64,000 bases of DNA from contig SDUX01000008.1 of assembly GCA_008729055.1 (NCBI GenBank), forward strand, positions 3,435,756 to 3,499,755, given 5' to 3'. Below are positions 1 through 11,012 of this stretch, in pieces. How positions within the stretch are numbered: position 1 is the stretch's first letter; each line of letters begins with the position of its first letter. Source of the stretch: Pyropia haitanensis (taxonomy: Eukaryota > Rhodophyta > Bangiophyceae > Bangiales > Bangiaceae). The notes below the pieces were generated by a model. It was not told the origin of the DNA. It saw only the letters and a list, made by a program, of their open reading frames with translations, and ran no database searches. Made by a program: the position numbers and the translations under genes.

Positions 1-60
1 CGGCGGCACCGGCGGCGGCGGTGGCCAGCGCGCGCCGCCTCCCCCCCCCGGCTGGCGCCC

Positions 61-125
<65 letters not shown>

Positions 126-402
126 GCCACGGCCGGCCGGCGGCCCGCCGCCAAGCACCCGCAGCGGCGGCCGCGGCGGCGGTGCCGCCGCCGCCGCCGC
201 CGCCGCCGGCGGGCGGGCGGCGGCGGCCGGCCAGGCCGCCGCGGGGGCGGCGGCGGTCCAGGACGGCGGCGGCGGCGGCGGCGGCGGCGGGGCGGCCCAG
301 GCGGCGGCGCCCCCCCCCCTCCCCCCCGGGGGCGCTTGTCCCCCCCGCGCCCCCCATCTTCCCCCCCCCCCGGCCGCGGCCGCGGCCGCGGCCGCCGCCA
401 CG

Positions 403-444
<42 letters not shown>

Positions 445-2073
445 ACGTCCAGGCGGCGGCTCCCCCCCCCCCCCCCCCCCCCACCCCCCCTCCGCCGCGG
501 CCGCCGAGCCGCCGGCGCGGCGCTTGCCCTTGGCCGCCCGCCGGGCGGCGGCCTCGGCCTCGTCGTCGCTCCACTCCCCCCCCACCCCCCCCGGCGGGAG
601 CTCCTCATCCCACGCGTCGCTGCCGTCGCAGCCGCGGCCCGCGGCGGCAACGACGGCGGCGACATTGACGACGACGCGCGCGGCAACGGCAACGGCAACG
701 GCGGCGCCGACGGATACGGCGGCGGCGGCCGCGACGCCGGCGCCGAGGCGGACAGTGTACCAGGGCGCCGCGACGGGGCCAAACGTGTCGTGGACGTAGC
801 CGAGCGGGGTGACGCCGCCGCCGGCGGTGGCGGCGGCACCCCCAGCAGCGGCGGCGGTGGCGGCGGCGGCGGCGGGCACCACCACCAGCAGCGACGACGC
901 GTCGAGTGGCGGCGGCGCCGGCGCGGGCGGCGGCGGCGGCGCGACAATCGCAACGGGCGGGGTGGCGGCCGGGAGGAGCGCGCGGATGGTGCCGACGGGG
1001 GTGGTGGCGGCGTGACCGCCGCCCGCGGCGGCGGCGGCGGCGGCAAGGTCCGCCGCGAGCGCCGCGGCCGTTGGCGGCGGCGGCAGCGCCGACGGGGGCG
1101 TCTCGTGGGCGGTGCGTGCCGCCGCGTCGCCGCCGCCGCCGCCGACGTCGTCGTCGTCGCTGTCGCCCATGTCGGCGTCGTCGGCGGGGTCACCGCCGTC
1201 GGCGGCGGCGGCGGCGGCGGCGGACGTGTCGGTGGTTGCCGCGCCGGGCGCGCCGCCGCGCGGCCGCTGGCCCGACGGGGTGGAGAGGGAGCGGAGGAAG
1301 GCGTTGATGGACGACGAGCTGGACGAGCCCGTCGAGGACGCCGAGGAGGTGGACGACGACGCGGACGAGGACGACACGGACGACAACACCGATGACGATG
1401 ACGATGACGGCGACGGCGACGACGAGTCGTCGCTGGAGGAGGACGCGACGGGGGCGGTGGCAGCAGCCAGGGGCGCCAACGACACGCCCGCAGGCGCGGC
1501 GGCCACGCGCGGCGGTCCGCGGGGCGGGGCGCCGGCGGCAGCGACCGGCGTCCCAGGCGGCGCTGCCGGCGACACGGCCGGCACGCCGTTGGCGGCGGCG
1601 GCCGTTGCACCAACACGGCCGCCGCCACCGCCGCCACCGCCGGTGCCGCCACCACCGTCACCACCGCAAGGGGCGGCCGCTCCCTCCACCGCCGCCCCCG
1701 CGACGGCGGTGCCGTCGTCCATACCCGCCGCGACGCCCCCCCCGGCGGCACCCCCCGCCGCCACCCCGACGGCGGGGTCCCCGTCGACCATGTCAACCGC
1801 GCCCTCCCCGCCGGCCGCATCCCCCGCCGGCGAGGCGGAGCGCGCGGCGCCGACGGCAGGCACACCAGCGGCGGCCCCTGCCGCGGCGTGGGCGGCAGCG
1901 TCGGCTGCGACGACGCCCGCCATTGGCGCGCCGTCGACGGGCGGGCCGTCAACGGGTGCACCGTCGACGGGCGGGCCGTCAACGGGTGCACCGTCGACGG
2001 GCTCGCCATTGGCGCGCGTGCCGTCGGCGGGTGTGCCGTTGGGGGGCGCGCCGTTGGGGGGGGTGCCACTCAT
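1..2073 (-). CDS. NAF1: H/ACA RNP assembly factor NAF1, partial (C-terminus off window)
   Basis: The minus strand is open from at least 3.1 kb to base 1. In the Gar1/Naf1 core the sequence reads TTPVGTIRALLP near 990-1000, LDASSLLVVVP near 870-903, and PLGYVHDTFGPV followed by PWYTVRL near 745-815. Then come GSDAWDEE and EWSDDEAEAAAR (550-625), the NAF1 signature, and a long RGG/Gly tail (1-540). Family knowledge: NAF1 binds dyskerin/Cbf5 and is replaced by Gar1 during maturation of H/ACA snoRNPs that guide pseudouridylation. The GSDA..DEE..SDDE block separates it from Gar1. The N-terminal half is Ala/Gly/Ser-rich, with a Ser/Asp stretch at 1300-1440. The start is set at the most upstream in-frame ATG (2071-2073), and an upstream exon or start is possible. 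No stop lies inside the window. Confidence 0.75.
61..120. repeat. (CCG)20 triplet repeat
   Basis: A perfect run of 20 CCG units within the RGG-rich 3' coding part of the NAF1 gene. Confidence 0.95.
1931..2001. repeat. 30-bp tandem repeat inside NAF1
   Basis: Two perfect 30-bp units (1931-1960 and 1961-1990) and a partial third. On the minus strand they encode the 10-residue unit VDGAPVDGPP near the proposed NAF1 N-terminus. Confidence 0.85.
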
Positions 2074-2460
2074 GGGTGCGCCGCCACCCGCCACCGCCGC
2101 CTCTGCCGCTGCCGCCGCCGCCGCCGCCACGGTCGCTGCCGCGGTCACGCCGCCGCACGTAGAAGGGGTGCCGTCTGGGTGATGGGCGGCGGCTGCCGCC
2201 AGCGCAGGCGCCGCCGCACCCGCCACGCCGCCGCCGCCGCCGCAGGCGCCGCCGCCCGCCGGTGCGGCCGCCGCGGCCACGCCACCGCCGCCGTCACCAC
2301 CGGCGGCGGCCCCGCGGCGCGCGTCGGCGGCTGGCACCAACAACGACGACCGCGGCGGCGGCGGCAGCAGCGGCGGCGGCGGCAGCGTCGACGCGGTGGT
2401 CGCCACGGGCGGAGCGAGTGGAGGCGGCGGCGGCGCCGCAGCAGCGGCGGCGGCGGCTGC

Positions 2461-2491
<31 letters not shown>

Positions 2492-2742
2492 ACGGCGGCG
2501 GGCGACACCCCGCTCGGCGCTGACGCCACCTCTGCGGGCGGGCCACCGCCGCTGCCGCCACCGCCGCCGTCGCCACCGGCCGCCGCCGCCACGTCCGTGG
2601 CACCCGCGTCGGCCGTGAGGGGCGCGCCCGTGTCGGCGCCCGCGTCGCCACCGCCGGCAGAGGTCCCCGTGCCAACGACCGTGGCGGCGGCGCCACCACC
2701 GCCACCACCACCGCCGCCGCCACCACCACCGCCACCGCCACC

Positions 2743-2780
<38 letters not shown>

Positions 2781-2902
2781 CGCTGTCCCGCCCGTCCCCT
2801 CCCGTCGCGGCCACCTGGGGAAGGGACCCGCCGACGGCGGGCGGGTCGTCGCCCCGCCCGACCGCCGACGCTGCCACGGGCGCGGCAGCGACGGCACCAG
2901 CA

Positions 2903-2943
<41 letters not shown>

Positions 2944-4432
2944 CGCTGCCGCCTCCGCGCGGGGCACTGGCGCGGCCTCCACGCCTGCTGTTAGCGCCGG
3001 CGGTGGGGACGCCACCGCCGCCGCCGCCGCCGCCGCCGTCGCCGCCGCCGCCGCCGTCGTCGCCGCGGTCGCCGCGGTCGGCGCGTCCCCGCCACCCCCC
3101 CCCCCCCCCCAACGCCGCCCTCCCCCCACCGCCGCCGCCACCACCGGCCGCCGGCGGCGCGGCCGCCACGCCGCCGCCGCCGCCGCCGCCGCCGCCATCC
3201 GCACCAGACGCCACCGGCGGCGGCACGCCACCGGCGGCCGCGTCGACGCGCGCGGCCGCCGCGGCGGCCGCGTCCACGGCGGGGGGGGGGGCGCCGGCGG
3301 CGTGCCCGCCGCGGCCGCGGCGGTACCGTTGGCCACGGGGGGGGGGGGGGTGCCGCCGACGGCGGATGGGGGGGGGGGGGGGGGTGTCCATTCGCGCGCT
3401 GCGGCCGACGGGGGGCGGTCGGGGAGCAGGGGGGAGGGGGTGCGGGGGGGTGGGGGGGAGTGGGGGGGGGTGCCAACGGCCGCCGCGCTGGCGGTGGCGG
3501 CAGTGGTGGGCGACGGCGACGGCGGCGGCGGTGGCAGGGACGGCAGAGATGGGGGGGGGGGGAGGGGAACAGCCACGCCGCGGGGGAGGAGCGGCCGGCC
3601 GCGGCGGGTCGGGGCGGGGGGGGGGAGGGACGGTCGCCGGCGGCGGCCGGGGGGGCGGACGCGGCGGGCGGCCGGGAGCGGCGGGGGACGGCGCCGACGG
3701 CGGCGGCCGGCGGCGGCGGCGGCGGCGGCGGCGGATCAACGCCGCGCCGCGGGGGAACCGTGGGCGTGCGTGGCCAATCACGAGCGGCGGGTGTCACCCG
3801 CGGTGAAAAAAAAAAAAACGCGGCGGACAGCGCGCGCTCGCGAAAACACGCCAGCGTCTTTGGGGGAACACGACTCGGGGTCGGCGGCGCTTTGACGGAC
3901 CTGGTCTCTCTATGGCCAGGGGGGTGGGTCGTTGCCGCCGCGGTGGTGCGGCAACCCTGTTTTTTTACTGATCTGCCGGAGAGGCATCGTCAGCGGCCAA
4001 GACGGGCGACGGATGCGTGGGTGGGGGTGTGCGGCGCGGCTACACGCGGTGGCGCATCGCTGTGGGGAGCGCGCCCACTGCTCCCCAAACACCTTGCGCG
4101 CCGCTTGTCAGACTGGTTCCACGTGGGCGTGCACGTGTGCGCCGCTGCACACTGAGACGGCACGCCAGCTGGCCATCGGCCGTCGCTATCCCCCCGCCTT
4201 GCACTCACGACGCGAGACGCTCGTACACGCCCGCCCCCTCGGCCCCCGCACATCCTCGGTCGTCACTCCACCACACTATGGTGTCGCGCACGCCACCACC
4301 CAATGCCCGCCCCGCCCGCCCATCCCCTTCACCTTCGGCAACTGCGGCAGACCACCCCCCCTCCACCTATCATCGACGCCCCCCCCCCCCCCCCCCCCCG
4401 CACGGCTCCAGTCCACACTCTGCGGGCGCCCG
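2074..4432. other. Low-complexity GC-rich interval, no assigned gene
   Basis: Made of CCG/GGC triplets and C or G homopolymers, for example at 2890-2943 and 3097-3109. Both strands are open by composition alone, so long open frames here carry little weight. The NAF1 minus frame stays open to about 3.1 kb as Gly/Ala-rich sequence, so part may be NAF1 5' exon or leader. A 13-A run lies at 3806-3818. From 3900 to 4430 the composition is more ordinary but I see no gene; this is the 3' flank of eIF3m. Confidence 0.5.
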
Positions 4433-5761
4433 CTACATTGCAAACGGCGCCGTTTTGTTGTTCCTTGCCTCGGCCAGGGTGATGACCAGCTCCGCCACGT
4501 TCTCCTTCCACACGTTGATCCGCTCCGACAGGGGGCGCCACTCCTCCTTGGAAAACGCCCGCTGTGTCGACCGGTGGACCGCCACGGTCCGGTCCAGCTG
4601 GTTGAGCTTGGCGTCCACGAGGTCCAGCCCGATCGCGCGGATCACCCACTCCTCCACGTCCGCCTCGGGCACGTCCAGCGCGCTCGCAATCGCCTCGTAC
4701 GACAGCTGCTGCGAGTCGAGGCCGAGGCTGATCAGCGACAGGAGCCGCATCTTGTGCACCGCCGCGGCCGTGTCCACGCCCGCGCCGTCGAGCGTCGCGC
4801 TCACGCCGGCCTCGGCCAAAAAGGCGGTCAAGTCGGGGAGCACCCCGTGGACAAACAGGTCCAGCAGGCGGAAGATCGTCGCCGACGGCGTGTCACCGCT
4901 GTCACGCAGGCGGGTGACCGCGTCCAGCTCGAGGAGCGTGTCAAAGCGGAACATGGATGGCAGGCCCACCGCCGCCACCACCGCCGCCGACGCGGCCGGC
5001 CGCGCCGCGTCCAGCGCCGCAGCGTCGCAGCCGTTGAGCGTCTTCAGCCGCTGGAAATTAATGTCAAACGAGGCAGAGGTGTACGTGTCCCCGCAGCTCA
5101 CCATCGCGTCGTACGCGGCGGCGTACAGGTCCCGGGCGGCCTCCTTGGACAGGCTCCACGTGGCGATGTAGCGGCTCAGCTGCGGGACGACCGAGTCGGC
5201 CACCATATCCACCCGCCCGACGCGGGCGGCCAGGCGGATGGTGTCGAGCAGCAGCGCGTAGCGGACGGTCGTGGACGCCTCTGGCACCGAGTTGTACAGC
5301 AGCGCCATGGATCGAAGGCGGAGGGAGCCGTAGCCGTCGCCGCCAGACAGCGCCTTGGCCACCGCCCGCACCACCCCCTCCTCCATGTGGCACACGTTCT
5401 TCACCAGCGACAGGAGCACCTGCACGCAGCCTTCCAGATCCGCCTCGCCCGACTGCTTTGCGCCGTCGGCGGGCGCGTCCGCGGGCGGGCCCGCGTCCAG
5501 TGCCGCCGCCAGGGCGGTGGAGAGGGCGCTGGTCGCCGACACGCCGTCCTTGGACGACGCCATCGTCTCAACGCGGGCGACCAGATCCGCGTCGCCGGTG
5601 AGGGAGGCCAGGTGGGCGGCCGCGGCGCCCAGCTCCGAGCCGAGGATGGACGAGTCCCCGTCCGCGGCGGCGGTCGCCGCGGCCGCGTTCGACGCGGGGG
5701 GGGCTTCGCTTCCGGAAGCCGCTGGGGCGGCAGCCGCAGGTGGCGCTTCTGTGCCCGCCAT
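4433..5761 (-). CDS. EIF3M: Translation initiation factor eIF3 subunit M (PCI domain)
   Basis: A 442-residue protein beginning MAGTEAPP at the ATG 5759-5761 in a strong CACCATGG context; there is no earlier in-frame ATG. After an Ala-rich leader it matches eIF3m. SLRLRSMALLYNSVP with TTVRYALLLDTIRLAA corresponds to the human LRLQLLSNLFHG/TPVRYTVYCSLIKVAA region. The C-terminal PCI/winged-helix part has KMRLLSLISLGLDSQQLSY, DVEEWVIRAIGLDLVDAKLNQ and VHRSTQRAFSKEEW. Known role: a PCI subunit of the eIF3 complex that scaffolds the 40S pre-initiation complex in the cytosol. The coding region is intronless. It is divergent from the helicase gene, with 525 bp between the two starts. Family length is about 370-420 residues, so this copy is slightly long through Ala-rich insertions. 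Confidence 0.92.
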   Translation of the reverse strand: MAGTEAPPAAAAPAASGSEAPPASNAAAATAAADGDSSILGSELGAAAAHLASLTGDADLVARVETMASSKDGVSATSALSTALAAALDAGPPADAPADGAKQSGEADLEGCVQVLLSLVKNVCHMEEGVVRAVAKALSGGDGYGSLRLRSMALLYNSVPEASTTVRYALLLDTIRLAARVGRVDMVADSVVPQLSRYIATWSLSKEAARDLYAAAYDAMVSCGDTYTSASFDINFQRLKTLNGCDAAALDAARPAASAAVVAAVGLPSMFRFDTLLELDAVTRLRDSGDTPSATIFRLLDLFVHGVLPDLTAFLAEAGVSATLDGAGVDTAAAVHKMRLLSLISLGLDSQQLSYEAIASALDVPEADVEEWVIRAIGLDLVDAKLNQLDRTVAVHRSTQRAFSKEEWRPLSERINVWKENVAELVITLAEARNNKTAPFAM

Positions 5762-6286
5762 GGTGAGGGGCCAGCAGAGGCTGCCGAGGAGGAGCGAGGC
5801 AGGCGCCGACCCGGCGAAAAATCGCACCCAGACAGGAAGACTCAAAGCGAAAAGCCACTCTCAAGACGAAGAACGAAGAGGAATGCCAGAGCAGGCAGGG
5901 GCGGGGACAATGGCAACGGCAGCAGCGACTGCGACAGCGACTGGGCGATGGCACCGGTGAGTGCATGCGGCGGGCCGATCGGTCAGTGTCGGGACGACGA
6001 CGACGCCACCGCACGGCTTGGCGCTGGCGGTCCATGTTGCACAAAGTAGCCTCCCAAGCTGCGGGTGGGCGGGCAAAAATGTATTGGGTGCGAACAGTAC
6101 CTCATCGTAATTCTATTCGGGCGGTGCAGCGAGTACGACCTGGACGGCGTGGATCAAGGCTTGTCACCGCCGTCGTCCACCCCGCCCGCCTCTGTCGCCA
6201 TCGACACGGGCCTCTGACAAAAGGGACCGCCCCGCCTGGCTCCTCGGCGACGCATTGCGGCTGCCTCCCATGCCCCCCTCCCCAAG
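5762..6286. promoter_or_regulatory. Shared 5' intergenic region between eIF3m and helicase
   Basis: The 525 bp lies between two divergent starts and so presumably holds both promoters. No TATA box or other clear element was recognised. It contains purine-rich and less GC-biased stretches (5810-6000, 6060-6120) than the neighbouring coding DNA. Its role is inferred from layout only. Confidence 0.4.
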
Positions 6287-7242
6287 ATGCTGAGCGCGCG
6301 GGTGCACGCGTTGGCGGTGGCCGCCACCCGGCGGGTGCAGCCTGGCCGCCCCCCCCCCCCCCCCCCGCGGCGCTCTTCCCGTGGCGTGCCGGGCGGGCGC
6401 CCCCCCCTCCCCCCCCGGGCGGCCGCTCCTCGCGGCCGCCCACTCGTACGCGCGCCCCCCCCCGGTGCGGCCGTCGCACCACCCCCCCCCCCAACCCCCC
6501 CCCACGGCGCCCGCCTCGACCGGCTTCCCCGCCCTCGGCATCACCCACGCGGGCACGCTCGGCGCGCTGCCCACCCTCACCCCCCCCGGCGCGCCGCCCA
6601 TCACCGCCCCCACCCCCATCCAGGCGGCGGCCATCCCGCCCATCCTCACGGGCGCCCCGACGCTCGTCGCGTCCGAGACGGGCGCCGGCAAGACGCTCGC
6701 GTACGCGCTGCCGCTGGCGGTGGCGGCCAAGGCGCGGGAGGCGGCGGGCGCGCGGCCGACGCTCCCCGGCCGGCCGTCGGTGGTGGTGCTGGCGCCGACG
6801 CGGGAGCTCGCCACGCAGGTGCTGGGGGTGTGGAAGCGCCTCGGCCGGGCCGCCAAGCTCCGCGTCGCGAGCGCGGTGGGGGGGGAGGTCCGCGCGGGGC
6901 GGCAGCTCAAGGACCTGGTCGGCGGCCGCCGGGGGGGGCGGTCGACCGCCACCACGGCTGCCGCCGCCGTGCCGGCGGTGGACGTGGTCGTCGGCACCCC
7001 GTCACGGGTGGCAGAGGTGGCCGCCGCGGGCGGGCTCAGCTGGTCTGCGCTGCGGACGGTGGTGGTGGACGAGGCGGACGTGCTGCTCGGCGCGACGCGC
7101 GGCTTTGGCAGCGTCCTCGAGCCGCTCCTCGCCACGTGGGCCGCCAAGGGGCGCGCGCCGCCGCCGGCCGCCCCCGCCGTGGCCATTGGCGCCGCCGCCG
7201 AGGCGATGGGCCTCGCCGACGGCGGCGGCACCGGCACTGGCG

Positions 7243-7285
<43 letters not shown>

Positions 7286-8265
7286 CGGTGCCGCCGCGGC
7301 GGCGCCCGCGGCGCCTGCCGCCACCCCCGGCGTGCAGATGGTGTACGTAGCCGCCACGGTCCCGCGGGGCCTTCAAGCGGCGCTCGCCGCCGCCCACCCC
7401 GACCTCGTCCTCGCCTCCACGCCCGGCCTCCACCGCGCGGCGGACGTCCGCTCCCTCCGCGTCACGTTTGTGCGCGTGGCCGGCCCGGCCGCCGCCCGCA
7501 CCGTCCGGCTCGTCGACACGGTGGCCGGGCTGGTCGAGGCGCTCGCCCCGGCGGGCGGCAAGGTGATGGTCTTTTGCAATACGGTCGCGTCGGCGCGCGA
7601 CGCGCTCGACGCGCTCACCGGCGGCCGCCACCCGCGGCCCGCGCTGCCGCCCGGCACCGTCGTTGGGTGCTACGGCACCCAGTCGGCGGCCGCCCGCGGG
7701 GCGGCGTGGGCGGCCTTTGCCCGCGGCGAGTCGCCCGTCCTTGTGTGCACCGACGTGGTCAGCCGGGGCGTCGACGACCCGGCGGTGCGGGCGGTGGTGA
7801 TGGCAGACGTGCCCCGCGGTGGCGCCGACTACCTCCACCGCGTCGGCCGGCTGCGGCGCGTCGGCCGCGGCGCCGCCGCCGGCCGGGTGGTGGTGCTCGT
7901 GTCGCCCCGCTCGGCGGCTGTCGCGCGGGCGCTGTACGAGCTCCACGCGGAGGGGGGGGCGCTCGACGGCGTCGACGCCCACATGGCGTGGCGCCGCTGG
8001 ACGGCGGGCCTGCAGCACGCGCCGGGGGGGCGGGGGGGAGGGGGGGGCGCCACCCCCGGGGGGGGCCGAGTGGCTCGACGCTGGGGGCGGCCGACCGGGG
8101 GGGGGAGGGCCGACGCCCGCGGCGGCCGCCCGCCGCCGGGCCGCCGCGACGGACGCCCGCCGCCGCCACGCCACGCCGCGGCCGCCGGCCGCGGCGGCGG
8201 CGGTGGCGGCGGCGGCGGCGGCCGCCCGCCCGCGTCACGCGACCGGGGCGGCGGCGGCGGCCGTG

Positions 8266-8312
<47 letters not shown>

Positions 8313-8475
8313 GGTGGCGGCTGGGCCGGCGGTGGGGACCCGCCGCCCGGCACGCGCCCCCGCCCCGCGCGCGCGACGCGCGTCCGCGCCGCCGCCGCCG
8401 CGCGCGTGACGGAGCGGGGGCGGTACCTCGGCCACGTGGAGCGGCAGGCGCGGCGGGCGGCCGCGGCGCGCGCGG

Positions 8476-8507
<32 letters not shown>

Positions 8508-8609
8508 GGTGGTGGCGGCGGTGGCGGCCGCCGCCGCCCGCCGCCGCCGCCGCCGCGCAGGGGGCCGCTGCGGCCGCGGGCGGCAAAGCACAAGCAGCGC
8601 CGTGGCTGA
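6287..8609 (+). CDS. DEAD-box RNA helicase, DDX28-like; frame break in poly-C
   Basis: All helicase motifs are present in one frame from about 6294 to 8609: Q motif APTPIQ, motif I ASETGAGKT (near 6669), PTRELA (near 6800), VVVDEADVLL (near 7060), AAT in place of SAT (near 7350), VMVFCNT, VCTDVVSRGVD (near 7750) and a divergent motif VI HRVGRLRRVGR (near 7840). A basic Gly/Arg-rich tail follows. That frame has no usable upstream ATG. The ATG at 6287 gives MLSARVHALAVAATRRVQP, a convincing mitochondrial presequence, one frame off. The two frames meet in an 18-C run (6349-6366), so a one-base length error there would join them. Order and spacing recall DDX28, which acts in mitoribosome large-subunit assembly (inference). 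Gly-rich insertions interrupt the RecA domains. Confidence 0.85.
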
Positions 8610-9496
8610 CGTGCCGGCGGCGGCGTGGGGGGGGGAGGGGGGGGGAGGGGGGGGGGGGGGTGCGCGTGGGGGGGGGGGAGGGGGTGGGCGTTCCAACGGG
8701 AGGAGGGGGAGGCGGGACTGGCGGGCCGCCGCCCCAGAGGCGCGGGCGCCGTGGACCAAACGACGCGACACACGCCAGCCGTGCGCCGCGACGCCCGCGC
8801 CGCGGGCCGCCGCCCCCCCGCCGCGGCACCCGCCCCCCGCCGGCGGCAGCGGCGGCGGCAGCGGCGGCGGCGGCGGCGCCGCCCGGCGGCAGCCGCCGCG
8901 TGCTGCGCGCGTCGCGCGGCGGCGGCAGCGCGCCCCCCCCCACCAGGTCCCCCCCAGCGGCGACCGGTGCGTCGTGGAGAGGCGACGGCGGGCGCTGGGG
9001 GGGGCTGCTGCGCGGCGACGGTGGGGCCGATCGGCGCTTGGGGGCGGACCGTCGGTGGGGAAGAAGCCGCGGGGGTGGGGCGGTCGGCGGTGGCGGGTGG
9101 GGCGGCCGGCGGCCGGGGCTGCCGGCGCCGCGGCGCGGCGCGCTGGCCACCCCGCAGGGGGGGTGGCCCACGCCTGACGGGGGCGGCGATGGGGAGGATG
9201 GCGCGGCCGGCACGGGCGCCCGCCGGCCGCGGCCGGGGGGACGCACCGCGCGGGCGGCGTGGGAGCGTCAAGGTCCCACGCGGGCGCCCCAAAGCGCGGG
9301 CATGAATACGAAAAAAAGAGAAAGAAAGAGCAGACGGGGACACCACGACCCTCGCGCCTAGCCACACACGCTCGGCGCCCGTGGCGGGCCGCAACAGGAC
9401 AGGGGACGAAAAAAAAAAAAAGAAGAGAGAAAACACCACACCGCACCGCGTCACGCCAGCAGCAGCCCACCCCCCCCCCCCCCCCACCCCCTACGC
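8610..9496. other. Intergenic, convergent 3' region of helicase and carrier
   Basis: GC-rich low-complexity DNA with several G runs (8630-8690). A 13-A run at 9409-9421 reads as a T-tract about 76 nt past the carrier stop on the minus strand and may belong to its 3' end. No gene seen. Confidence 0.5.
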
Positions 9497-10665
9497 CTAC
9501 CTCGCGCTCGTCAGCCCCATCATCGCCTTGGCGCGCTCGTACACCAGGTAGCTGACGCCCGCGCTCGGGAGCACACTCCAGTAGCACGGGCGAAGCCCCT
9601 TGTACAGCCCGCCAATGCCCTCCCCCCGCACAATCCCCACGCTCGCGCCGACCATACTCCTGTACACCACCGGCCGCCCACCAATGCCCTGCAGCTGCAG
9701 CCGCTTGCGGACCACGTCCAGCGGGTGGCACACCGTCTGCGCGATCGTGCCCGCGACGGCGCCCATGATCAGCATCGCCGCCACGCTCACCGCCGCCTGC
9801 TGCTGCCGCGCGCCGGTGCCGCCGTCGGTGCCGCCGCCGGCGGCGGGGTTGGCGTCGACAAAGCGGGCGGTGTAGGCCAGCTTGAGCTGCTCGTACACCA
9901 TAAACTCGAGGCCCACGTACGGGAACATGGCGACGAGCGTCGGGGAGAGGCCGCGGAAGAGCGCGCGGGGGCCCTGCGTCCGCACCACCGACGCGATCGT
10001 GCCGCCGACGGACGAGTAGGACTCGGGGTGGGCGGTGAGGAGCGTCTTGGCCACCTCCAGAGGGTAGCACAGCGACGCGGCGGCCATGCCGGCCGTGCCG
10101 CCCGCAAACAGCCGCTCGAGGGCGGTGATGGGCGCCGGCGGCGGAGGGGCGGACGCGGCAACGCCGCCGCCGCCGTCGGCAGGCCCGCCCACGGGGGCGG
10201 CGGTGCGGGCGGCGAGGATGCGGCGCTTGAGGAACTCAAAGACGAGGAACTGGATGCCCTTGGTCGGCGCCACCTTGAGGCAGTTCGCGCCGTTGCCCTT
10301 GAAGAAGCCGCGGATGCCCTCCTTGGCAAACAGCGCCCGCAGCTGCGCCAGCGTCGACGGCGACGGCGGCGGCGACGACGCCGCCGCCGCCGCCGCGGCG
10401 CGCGGGGTGGCGGCCGCCGCGGCCGCCGCGGCGGAGCGAGCGCCTAGCTGCTTGGTCGCCGCCGCCGCCGACGTGGACACCAGGGGGGGGGACGCGGAGC
10501 ACATGTTGAGCGTCGCGATGACCTCCAGGGGGGACACGAGCGTGCGGCTAACCATTCCGGCGAGCGCCTGAGGGGAGGGGAGGGGGGGGCGGGGGTGGCC
10601 ACAAGAAAACAAACAGCAAAGACAGAGACGCGAGAGCGGACGCGCACCTCGCCGGGCCGGGGCAT
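9497..10665 (-). CDS. Mitochondrial carrier family protein (SLC25), two exons
   Basis: Exon 1 is 10648-10665 (MPRPGE), the intron is 10568-10647 (80 nt, GTGCGC...CTCAG) and exon 2 is 9497-10567, giving 362 residues. Three carrier repeats are visible with signatures SPLEVIATL, YPLEVAKTLL and HPLDVVRKRL. Each is followed by the typical G-x-x-G-F/L-[YF]-[KR]-G segment (GIRGFFKGNG, GPRALFRGLS, GIGGLYKGLR). The family moves metabolites or nucleotides across the mitochondrial inner membrane. The sequence resembles the CoA/ATP-Mg type (SLC25A16/24/42 group), but the substrate cannot be fixed. The N-terminus is very short, joining straight into helix 1 (ALAGMVSRT). The first signature lacks its final basic residue. 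An Ala/Ser-rich insert follows helix 1. Confidence 0.9.
10568..10647 (-). other. Intron of the mitochondrial carrier gene
   Basis: Donor GAG|GTGCGC, pyrimidine-rich acceptor ending CCCTCAG|GCG. Removing the 80 nt keeps phase 0 and joins MPRPGE to ALAGMVSRT, which restores the conserved helix-1 start. Confidence 0.8.
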
Positions 10666-11012
10666 CGGTCCGGCAATCCCGCACGGGCGGTCAGTCAGCC
10701 GAGCCGAGCGCCACCACCGTCGCAAACGCCGCAACCTCAAGACACCCACGCGGGTCGCCCGGGTGGGCGCCGCGCGCACACCCCGCTGGGCGAGACGCCC
10801 CCCAGTCCCCCAGCAGCGAGCCCCCCTGGCGGGTCGAGCGCCGAGCGCGGCTGCTACGCGCGCTACACGCCACCCCCAGCCACCGGGGCGTGGCGGACCG
10901 CCCAGCGGTGGCCGCCAGCGCTCACATTGCCCCACGGCAGCGATTCGACACTGCATGCGCCAGGTAGGGTTGCGCAGCCCCCATCCCCCCCCACCCCCCC
11001 CCCCCCCCCCCC

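Noticed and set aside
1112..2182. Plus-strand acidic Ala/Pro-rich open frame
   Set aside because: Complement of the Ser/Asp region of NAF1, which has real domain matches on the minus strand.
3932..6049. 705-codon plus-strand open frame
   Set aside because: Antisense shadow of eIF3m; its residues are Arg/His/Gln-rich with no domain, while the minus strand gives a full eIF3m match.
10595..10680. Plus-strand peptide starting MATRKQTAK, reminiscent of histone H3
   Set aside because: It is the antisense of the carrier intron and exon 1; no histone fold follows and the true H3 start differs.
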